In this document: positions 6,475 to 12,123 of the stretch, one piece after another
Layout: each line of letters opens with the position of its first letter
How positions within the stretch are numbered: the stretch's first letter is position 1
NCBI GenBank assembly: GCA_017457465.1
Contig: JAFTHJ010000129.1
Location: 1-12,123, forward strand
Direction of reading: 5' to 3'
DNA: 12,123 nt
DNA from: Clostridia bacterium
GTDB taxonomy: Bacteria; Bacillota; Clostridia; Oscillospirales; CAG-272
Notes under the pieces: generated by a model
Seen by the model: only the letters and a program-made list of their open reading frames with translations
What the model was told of the DNA's origin: nothing
Databases searched by the model: none
Position numbers and translations under genes: made by a program

Positions 6475-6523
6475 TCCTCAAAGCACCATCCTTTGCTTTT
6501 ATTTTTATCAGACTTCTGTCAAT

Positions 6524-6558
6524 AAAAAAGAGAGGAAAAAGCTCTGCTTTCCCCTCTC
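6524..6558 (-). terminator. intrinsic terminator of the aminotransferase gene
   Basis: On the minus strand, GAGAGGGGAAAGC and GCTTTTTCCTCTC form a 13-bp stem (two G-U pairs) with an AGA loop, followed directly by TTTTTT. It lies 23 bases after the aminotransferase stop and should separate it from the radical SAM gene. Confidence 0.92.
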
Positions 6559-6581
6559 GATATAACTTGATTTCAAAAGCT

Positions 6582-7862
6582 TCAGGCGAGAAGCTTTTCG
6601 ACCACCGCAAGCTTCACGCAGACCACAAGAACGTGCATTGCCGCCTCAAGCTGAATATTTGAGGGGAAGGTGGGAGCAATTCTGATATTGCTGTCGTCGG
6701 GGTCTATACCGTAAGGATAGGTAGCGCCCACATTCGTAAGCGTAACACCCGCCTCACGGCAAAGCGCGTATGCTCTCTTGGCGCATCCGTCCGCCGTATA
6801 AAGGCTGACGAAATATCCGCCGTTCGGCTTGTTCCATCTTGCCGCGCCTGTATCGCCAAGCTCGGAGGAGAGTATGCTCTCAACTATCTCAAACTTCGGA
6901 CGGATAACAGTAGCCAGAAGCTTCATATGCTCGTGAATATTAGCCGAGCTCTTGAAATATTTAACGTGTCTTATCTGATTTATCTTGTCAAAGCCTATGG
7001 TCTGAACTCCCATAATAGGCTTTATCTGTGCCAGATTGCGCTCCGATGCCGCAAAGATTGCTACTCCCGCGCCCGGGAATGATATCTTCGAGGTCGATGC
7101 GAAATAGAAAACTCTGTCCTCATTTCCGTGCTTATCGCAGAGCTTGAATATATCCGCGAGAGTATCGCCACCCTCATCGTAAAGCTCGTGAACGGCGTAA
7201 GCATTATCCCAGAATATTCTGAAATCGGGAGCCGCGGTCTTCATAGCCGCAAGTCTCTCAACAGTTTCGTCGGAATAGGTAAATCCGTCGGGGTTCGAGT
7301 ATTTGGGGCAGCACCAGATTCCCTTTATTGAGGAATCAGACGCCACAAGTCTCTCAACCTCGTCCATATCGGGTCCCACAGCGGATATCTTCACGGGAAT
7401 CATCTCGATTCCGAGAGACTGACATATAGCAAAATGGCGGTCATATCCGGGTGCGGGGCAGATAAACTTTATCTTTCCCTGCGCTCCCCAAGGGTTCTCG
7501 CCGCCAACAACACCGTAAAGCATCGCACGGGCGATAGAATCATACATAAGGTTAAGCGAGGAATTTCCACCCACTATCAATTTATTCACAGGTATTCCGA
7601 GAAGCTCGGAGAAAAGTCTTTTTGCCTCGGGGATACCGTCAAGAACACCATAATTTCTGCAATCAAAGCCGTTCTCACTCTTGCAATCCTCCGCACTTGA
7701 GATGCAGGTAAGCATATCGGTCATAAGGTCAAGCTGCTCACTTCCGGGTTTTCCTCTTGAGAGGTCGAGCGACAGCTCTCTTGACTTAAGCACCTCATAC
7801 TGCGCGTCAAGCTTCTCCTTTTCTGCCACAAGCTGTTCACGTGACATCTGAAAATAGTTCAT
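6582..7862 (-). CDS. PLP-dependent aminotransferase, aspartate type (subgroup Ic, PF12897-like)
   Basis: This is a fold-type I PLP enzyme expected to transfer amino groups between aspartate (or a similar amino acid) and 2-oxoglutarate. The 426-residue protein carries SLDLSRGKPGSEQLDL near the N-terminus, the cofactor loop GGNSSLN (about 98-104), NPDGFTYS with the substrate/PLP Asn190, WDNAYA (218-223) and the Schiff-base Lys259 in ASTSKISFPGAG. The late block NVGATYPYGIDPDDSNIRIAP carries the conserved Arg for the substrate carboxylate. The overall pattern, with the GKP motif and length near 425, fits the divergent Ic/MocR-like aspartate aminotransferases rather than AspC. The ATG at 7860-7862 is chosen (AGGAGG six bases upstream) over the preceding in-frame TTG. 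It has its own promoter and terminator, so it is monocistronic. Confidence 0.9.
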   Translation of the reverse strand: MNYFQMSREQLVAEKEKLDAQYEVLKSRELSLDLSRGKPGSEQLDLMTDMLTCISSAEDCKSENGFDCRNYGVLDGIPEAKRLFSELLGIPVNKLIVGGNSSLNLMYDSIARAMLYGVVGGENPWGAQGKIKFICPAPGYDRHFAICQSLGIEMIPVKISAVGPDMDEVERLVASDSSIKGIWCCPKYSNPDGFTYSDETVERLAAMKTAAPDFRIFWDNAYAVHELYDEGGDTLADIFKLCDKHGNEDRVFYFASTSKISFPGAGVAIFAASERNLAQIKPIMGVQTIGFDKINQIRHVKYFKSSANIHEHMKLLATVIRPKFEIVESILSSELGDTGAARWNKPNGGYFVSLYTADGCAKRAYALCREAGVTLTNVGATYPYGIDPDDSNIRIAPTFPSNIQLEAAMHVLVVCVKLAVVEKLLA

Positions 7863-7925
7863 CAAAATCCTCCTGATATATATGCAAAAGACGTATTTTT
7901 AAGTATAGTTGCACACACTTTGGGT

Positions 7926-7954
7926 ATTATACCATATATTGCCCCAAAAAGCAA
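7926..7954 (-). promoter_or_regulatory. promoter of the aminotransferase gene
   Basis: Minus strand: TTGCTT (7949-7954), a 17-base spacer and TATAAT (7926-7931) with an extended TGG in front. Start near 7919 gives a leader of about 57 bases in which I see no recognisable riboswitch. Confidence 0.8.
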
Positions 7955-8006
7955 GAATTATTTTGAGTTTGTGCAAAATGTTAACATAATATTCATATTC
8001 GTGGCT

Positions 8007-10412
8007 TTAATTCCAAAAATCACGAATAATTTCTGCAAGAGACGCCGCATTTCCTGCATAGTGAGGTGCTTTCCAATGCTCGGGAAAGAGCGTTCTGTAT
8101 TTTTCCTCGGCATATCTGTCGTCAACGAGGACGACAACCCCTCTGTCCTCCGCGCGTCTTATGACTCGCCCCGCTGCCTGAAGCACATTATTCATACCGT
8201 GAAAGGTGTAGGCATAGTCATATCCGCAGCCGTTTAGAAGGTCAAAATAATCCTTTATAATATTTTTTTCGTTTGAAAGTCCAGGCAAACCGACACCGAA
8301 AACTATCGCGCCGATAAGTCGGCTTCCCGGCAGGTCAACTCCCTCGGAAAACGAGCCGCCAAGAACACAAAAGCCTATACGAAGCACTCCCCTGTCATCC
8401 TTGAAGCTATCGAGAAATTCTTCCTTCTCCTTTTGTGTCATATTGCGAGTCTGAACTATAGTAAGCACATCGGGATATTTTTCACGGAAAGCTGAAGCCA
8501 CGTCCTCGAGAACCGAGTATGACGGAAAATAAACCATATAATTCCCCGCCTTTGCGCATACCGAAGCCGCTATAGCCGAAACGTAACGAGAGGTATTCTT
8601 CTTTCTGTCCTCCTGCCTTACGCTCAAATAATCGGCAACCGCAACACAAAGCTTTTCGCTCTCAAAAGGAGACGGCAAGGAGATGCTTCGAGCCCTCTTT
8701 CCGCCGCCGAGGACATCTATGAAGTAGTCCGAGGGGGTGAGTGTCGCTGAAAACAGGATACTGCTGACCGCCTTGTTGTGAATTATATCCATTATGTTTG
8801 ATGGGTCAAGGCAATATATCTTGACAAGCGTATCTCCGCCCGATATCTCGGTATAGAATAAAAATCTCTCGTCAAAATACTCACTCACCGTAATAAACCG
8901 TCGTATCTCCGAGAGCAACGATTCTATAGACTGTCTTATCGGAGCTTCCTCGTTTTTCTTCAGCCAACTCTCAACACCGTGCCTGAACCGCTCAAGCTCG
9001 TTCATAAGATTTTCGGGAGTTGACTTGCTCATATAGAAGCCCTGCTCCTCTCCCTCGGCTGTCTTCACGAGATTATCACGGCAAAGCCGCTTGAGCGCTC
9101 TCACGGTTAGTATCATCTTTTCAAAAAGTCCGTCTATCTCACTGTCCGCGGGGTCAATATGCGCGTATATGCGCTCAAAAGAGGAGCGTCTCAACTCCGC
9201 GGAATACATATCCCTCGCGCGTTCGGCAAGGTTATGAGCCTCATCAAGCAAAAATATATATTTTCCTCTCTCGGCTCCGTCGGCAAAATAGCGTCTGAAA
9301 TACACGAGCGGGTCAAAAACGTAGTTGTAATCGCAAATTATTATATCGCAATATTCCGAGAGGTCGAGAGATAGCTCATATGGACACACCCTATGCTTCA
9401 GAGCCACCTCGCGTATCGCCTGACGTGAAAAGCCGCTCTGCTTTGAGAGAAGCTCAAAGATAGCCCTCTCCGCTCTGTCGTAATATCCCGCCGCGAACTC
9501 GCAATCTATCGGGTTGCAAAGGTCTCGCCTCTTGCCCGTAATCGCCGCTCCGCACATACAGACCTGCTCCTTGGCAGTGATAACCACGGTATGCAAGTGC
9601 GCTCCGCCCTCAAACGGCTGTCCCGCCGCGCGATATGCCTCTCGGCGTGTGCTGGATTTTGCGGTAAGATAGAATATCTTATCGGCAAGACCTCTGCCAA
9701 GCGCCCGTACCGCGGGATAAAGCGAGGATATCGTTTTGCCGGTTCCCGTGGGAGCTGTGGCAAAAAGCCGCTCTCCACCCTTTATTGCGCAATAGCATTC
9801 GCGTATCATCATCTCCTGCCCCTCGCGAAGCTCGGAATATGGGAATACGGCTTCTGCCGCCGAGGGCAGGATTTCCTCTGTTCGGTGCTTGAGAAAAGCC
9901 GCAGTCGGGCTTATCCTCATAATAAGTCCTGTATACCAGAGTCCCAGCTCGTCGGTATCGTATTCATAATCAAAATATTTCACCTTGCCGTTCTCGGAGT
10001 TGACATAGGTTATTCTTCCGTTTATTCTGTCAAGCTCCTCTCTACAGGCGAGGAAATAGGCATAGCATTTCATCTGCGCCACAAATATCTCGCGGGGCGG
10101 CGCAAAAAAGTCATACGGCTTTACGCTCTTTATCTCATCGACAGTAAATCTGCCGTCCTTCAGTATCACGCCGTCAGCTCTGCCGCTTACGGTATAGTAT
10201 ATTCCGTCGTAAAGACGGGTGTTTGAAAGCGAAACCTCGGGGGTATATCCACGCTCCTCGGAGGACTGCAGCTTTCTGTGAATATTCTGACCGCGCAGAA
10301 GTGACTCGCGGCTCACTCTGTGTCCCGCGTCAAGGTCTCCTCCAGCAAAGGCTCTTGCGCAAAGCTCACCAACCGACAGCTCTACAGAACAGGTATTCGT
10401 ATTGTATTTCAT
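8007..10412 (-). CDS. XPD/DinG-family helicase with N-terminal RecB-type PD-(D/E)XK nuclease domain
   Basis: This 801-residue protein joins two DNA-processing domains. The N-terminal part (about 10-150) has a complete RecB-type nuclease signature: His45 in RGQNIH, Asp80 in SGRADG, Glu93 and Lys95 in DEIK, and Q113xxxY117. The rest is a superfamily 2 XPD/DinG-like helicase: Walker A PTGTGKT (221-227), cysteines likely binding a 4Fe-4S cluster (Cys285 or Cys287, Cys299, Cys304, Cys343), the DEAH box at 390-393, SATLTP (555-560), GVDLPG (691-696) and QAAGRVIRR (745-753). By family it should unwind DNA in the 5'-3' direction and act in repair or replication-stress processing. The ATG at 10410-10412 follows GGAGGAAAGG. 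It is a single-gene unit, divergent from mecA. No CRISPR or phage genes adjoin it. Specific cellular role is unknown. Confidence 0.92.
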   Translation of the reverse strand: MKYNTNTCSVELSVGELCARAFAGGDLDAGHRVSRESLLRGQNIHRKLQSSEERGYTPEVSLSNTRLYDGIYYTVSGRADGVILKDGRFTVDEIKSVKPYDFFAPPREIFVAQMKCYAYFLACREELDRINGRITYVNSENGKVKYFDYEYDTDELGLWYTGLIMRISPTAAFLKHRTEEILPSAAEAVFPYSELREGQEMMIRECYCAIKGGERLFATAPTGTGKTISSLYPAVRALGRGLADKIFYLTAKSSTRREAYRAAGQPFEGGAHLHTVVITAKEQVCMCGAAITGKRRDLCNPIDCEFAAGYYDRAERAIFELLSKQSGFSRQAIREVALKHRVCPYELSLDLSEYCDIIICDYNYVFDPLVYFRRYFADGAERGKYIFLLDEAHNLAERARDMYSAELRRSSFERIYAHIDPADSEIDGLFEKMILTVRALKRLCRDNLVKTAEGEEQGFYMSKSTPENLMNELERFRHGVESWLKKNEEAPIRQSIESLLSEIRRFITVSEYFDERFLFYTEISGGDTLVKIYCLDPSNIMDIIHNKAVSSILFSATLTPSDYFIDVLGGGKRARSISLPSPFESEKLCVAVADYLSVRQEDRKKNTSRYVSAIAASVCAKAGNYMVYFPSYSVLEDVASAFREKYPDVLTIVQTRNMTQKEKEEFLDSFKDDRGVLRIGFCVLGGSFSEGVDLPGSRLIGAIVFGVGLPGLSNEKNIIKDYFDLLNGCGYDYAYTFHGMNNVLQAAGRVIRRAEDRGVVVLVDDRYAEEKYRTLFPEHWKAPHYAGNAASLAEIIRDFWN

Positions 10413-10462
10413 AATCCTTTCCTCCGCGCAAGATTTGACGAAGCAACAAACTCCGACATTTT

Positions 10463-10491
10463 ATTATAACACCGATACCGCCCTCCGTCAA
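10463..10491 (-). promoter_or_regulatory. promoter of the nuclease-helicase gene
   Basis: Minus strand: TTGACG (10486-10491), a 17-base spacer and TATAAT (10463-10468). Expected start is near 10455, giving a leader of about 43 bases. I see no LexA/DinR-type box in it, so no sign of SOS control. Confidence 0.87.
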
Positions 10492-10536
10492 TACTTTTCT
10501 ACCGTAGCCTGACCGACCTTTACCATAAATTTAGGG

Positions 10537-10566
10537 GTTACATTTTTCTTCTATCGGGATTATAAT
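10537..10566 (+). promoter_or_regulatory. putative promoter of mecA
   Basis: Plus strand: GTTACA (10537-10542, four of six matches), an 18-base spacer and TATAAT (10561-10566). The TATAAT is repeated directly at 10567-10572, so the exact -10 is ambiguous. It is back-to-back with the helicase promoter, with about 45 bases between the two -35 boxes. Confidence 0.6.
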
Positions 10567-10580
10567 TATAATAGAATTCA

Positions 10581-10605
10581 CCTCGGCATCCCTGCCGAAA
10601 GGAGG
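10581..10605 (+). promoter_or_regulatory. hairpin abutting the mecA ribosome binding site
   Basis: TCGGCA (10583-10588) and TGCCGA (10593-10598) pair across a TCCC loop, one base before AGGAGG (10600-10605). Alternatively CCTC (10581-10584) can pair with GAGG (10602-10605) and mask the ribosome binding site. The two pairings compete, which could tune mecA translation. This is inference from complementarity; the helices are short. Confidence 0.4.
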
Positions 10606-10609
10606 AAAT

Positions 10610-11251
10610 ATGGAATTTATACTTATAAGTGACAGTAAAATAAAGGTAATGCTCACGGAGGAGGACCTCAAGGAGTTTGAGATAGAAGCCGACGAGCTTG
10701 ATTACGCAAACACCGACACCAAAAGAATGTTCTGGGATATACTCAACCGAGCCAAGCACATAACGGGCTTTGATACAGACGGACAAAAGGTTCTCGTTCA
10801 GCTCTATCCATCACGCCACGGCGGGTGTGAGATGTTCGTAACGAAAATAGGGGCGCTTCACTCTACGGAGGAGAGCTGCCATATTCACGGTAAGCCCGAG
10901 CCGATAATATCAGAAAAAATCACAGTCAAGAGCAAGAGCCGCTCGGCGCTGAAGCCGAAAAAGAGAGTGAGCGTATTCGCCTTTGACACGCTTGAGGAAA
11001 TGCTCTCTGTCTGCCGCCGACTACGCTCACTCGGGTATTCAAAGGAAAGCTCGGCATACATAGGCGAGAACCGACGCTGTTATCTGCTTCTTGACGGTGT
11101 CGATACCACAGGCTACGAGCCGATAGACAAATTTTCCTTTATATACGAATTCGGAGTGGTGGAAAATTCAGACGCAACCGATTTTTTCCTTTTGGAGAGA
11201 GGAAAAAGCCTATGCTCCGAAAACGCCGTTGAAATCCTTTCAAAATGTTGA
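10610..11251 (+). CDS. mecA: MecA-family adaptor protein for ClpC
   Basis: MecA binds substrates and delivers them to the AAA+ unfoldase ClpC for degradation by ClpP; in Bacillus it targets ComK. The 213-residue product has the family's two-domain build. The N-terminal domain (about 1-85) contains MLTEEDLKEFEIEADELDY and MFWDILNRA and ends at MFVTKIG. A charged Lys/Arg/Ser-rich linker follows (about 93-124). The C-terminal domain (about 125-205) contains VFAFDTLEEMLSVCRRL and RCYLLLDG, matching the part that binds ClpC. The ATG at 10610 follows AGGAGG at four bases. No competence gene is adjacent, so the substrate here is unknown and a general proteostasis role is as likely. The stop overlaps the end of the convergent glycosyltransferase by 12 bases. 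Confidence 0.85.
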   Translation: MEFILISDSKIKVMLTEEDLKEFEIEADELDYANTDTKRMFWDILNRAKHITGFDTDGQKVLVQLYPSRHGGCEMFVTKIGALHSTEESCHIHGKPEPIISEKITVKSKSRSALKPKKRVSVFAFDTLEEMLSVCRRLRSLGYSKESSAYIGENRRCYLLLDGVDTTGYEPIDKFSFIYEFGVVENSDATDFFLLERGKSLCSENAVEILSKC

Positions 11252-12123
11252 GCTGTTCCTTCTCCGACCGCCTTTGTCAGAGGCATATTCCCGATAAAGC
11301 TCTTTGTAGAGCGCCTCTGTACGCGCGGTCATATTTTTAGAATTAAGCTCGTTAAGATAACGCTCGTACGCCGCTTGTGACATCCCTTTATAAAGCTCCT
11401 CGTCCTCGGCTATCCGTCTTATTTTATCGGCAAGGTCAAAGAAATCGCCAACGGAATACACAAATCCGTTTTCGCCGTCTCTCACCATATAAGGATTCCC
11501 TCCGTATGAGCTCACCACAGCGGGAAGCCCTATACTCATTCCCTCCGAGAGCGCCAGAGAGGAGGTCTCGGTCCCTACCGAGCAATTGACATTCAGATCC
11601 ATACAGTTAAAATATCGCTCAACCTTATGGCAAAAGCCTGTAAATATCACCTTATCCTCTATTCCGAGCGCCTTTGTAAGCGCCTCGCACTCAACACGTA
11701 GGCTTCCGTCTCCGACTATCAAAAATCTGTATTTTTCGTTTTCCCGAGCGAGAATTCTTGCTGCACGTAAAAAGCAGTCGTGCCCCTTGCAGCTCTCTAT
11801 TCTCGCGCATATACCGACCACAAATTTTCCCTCAATGCCAAGCGCTCTCCTTTCTCTCTCCCTCTCCTCCGAGGAATAGCGCCGCAAACCGTCAACGCCG
11901 TTTATTATGACGCTCACGCGTTCGGCTCTCACACCCATATCCGAAAGATTTTTTCGTGCCGCGTCCGCAACGGCTACTGTATGATTTGAGAGGAACATAT
12001 TGGCTCCGCCGATGAGCTGCTTTATCGGAAATCTTCTCATAACCCTCGGAACCTCGTAGGCGCAATGCCTTGTATATATCCTCACGGGCACACCGCAAAG
12101 TGCCGCGGCTATTCTGGCAGAAA
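11240..12123 (-). CDS. GT4-type glycosyltransferase, N-terminus outside the window
   Basis: This is the C-terminal 293 residues of a retaining GT-B glycosyltransferase (GT4, PF00534-like), probably acting on cell-surface polysaccharide. The frame is open to the right edge and reads ARIAAALCGVPVRIYTRH, typical of an internal part of the N-terminal Rossmann domain, so the GTG at 12091 is not the start. In the C-terminal domain I see VVGICARIESCKGHD, FLIVGDGSLR, VIFTGF and the nucleotide-sugar block TETSSLALSEGMSIGLPAV with the two spaced glutamates of the E-x7-E motif, then SSYGGNPYMV. Roughly 70-100 N-terminal residues should lie beyond the window. Donor and acceptor cannot be deduced. It is convergent with mecA and no terminator fits between the two stops. 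Confidence 0.9.
   Translation of the reverse strand, partial: SARIAAALCGVPVRIYTRHCAYEVPRVMRRFPIKQLIGGANMFLSNHTVAVADAARKNLSDMGVRAERVSVIINGVDGLRRYSSEERERERRALGIEGKFVVGICARIESCKGHDCFLRAARILARENEKYRFLIVGDGSLRVECEALTKALGIEDKVIFTGFCHKVERYFNCMDLNVNCSVGTETSSLALSEGMSIGLPAVVSSYGGNPYMVRDGENGFVYSVGDFFDLADKIRRIAEDEELYKGMSQAAYERYLNELNSKNMTARTEALYKELYREYASDKGGRRRNSSTF

Noticed and set aside
7863..7925. Riboswitch in the aminotransferase leader
   Set aside because: The leader is AT-rich with only a 5-bp TGCAA/TTGCA pairing and no known aptamer motif.
9591..10226. 211-codon plus-strand frame opposite the helicase
   Set aside because: It has no ribosome binding site or recognisable motif and lies fully opposite the conserved nuclease and helicase motifs.
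8007..10412. The helicase as part of a CRISPR (type IV DinG/Csf4) or other defence island
   Set aside because: No repeats, cas genes, integrase or other defence genes are adjacent; the neighbours are aminotransferase and mecA.

Overview
The window reads as ordinary chromosome of a Firmicute, most likely a gut-type Clostridia member (inference). The signs are a MecA-type ClpC adaptor, strong AGGAGG-like ribosome binding sites, TTGACA/TATAAT promoters, moderate GC in genes with AT-rich gaps, and a lysine riboswitch before dapA. I see no tRNA, rRNA, transposase, phage gene or CRISPR array. All but two genes lie on the minus strand.

Layout. Positions 1-743 hold dapB, cut at its 3' end by the window edge, and 771-1664 hold dapA. 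Together they form a lysine/diaminopimelate operon read leftwards. It is preceded by a promoter, a lysine riboswitch (about 1789-1950) and an intrinsic terminator (1710-1740), a classic attenuation leader. Divergent from it is queA (2043-3116, plus strand), which makes the epoxyqueuosine precursor in tRNA. A cluster of three close hairpins follows queA; the third is a strong bidirectional terminator shared with the glycolytic pair pgk-tpiA coming from the other side.

tpiA is the oddest gene here. A TAA stop replaces the conserved Tyr codon of the YGGS motif at 3350-3352, yet the last 41 codons stay open and well conserved. pgk (4078-5373) looks intact and carries an extra charged, Ala-rich segment after the SHMGKP motif. 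Further right on the minus strand are a YhcC/TIGR01212-type radical SAM protein (5506-6474), a subgroup Ic aspartate-type aminotransferase (6582-7862) and a large XPD/DinG-like helicase with an N-terminal RecB-type PD-(D/E)XK nuclease domain (8007-10412). mecA (10610-11251, plus) is divergent from the helicase and overlaps tail-to-tail a GT4-type glycosyltransferase (11240 to the right edge, minus).

How the genes fit together: dapA and dapB catalyse the first two committed steps from aspartate semialdehyde and would be shut off by lysine through the riboswitch; pgk and tpiA form a glycolytic unit under one promoter. The rest are single-gene units without an obvious shared pathway. I did not find a clear new biological system. 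The strongest leads are the broken or split tpiA, the nuclease-helicase fusion and the triple-hairpin intergenic element.
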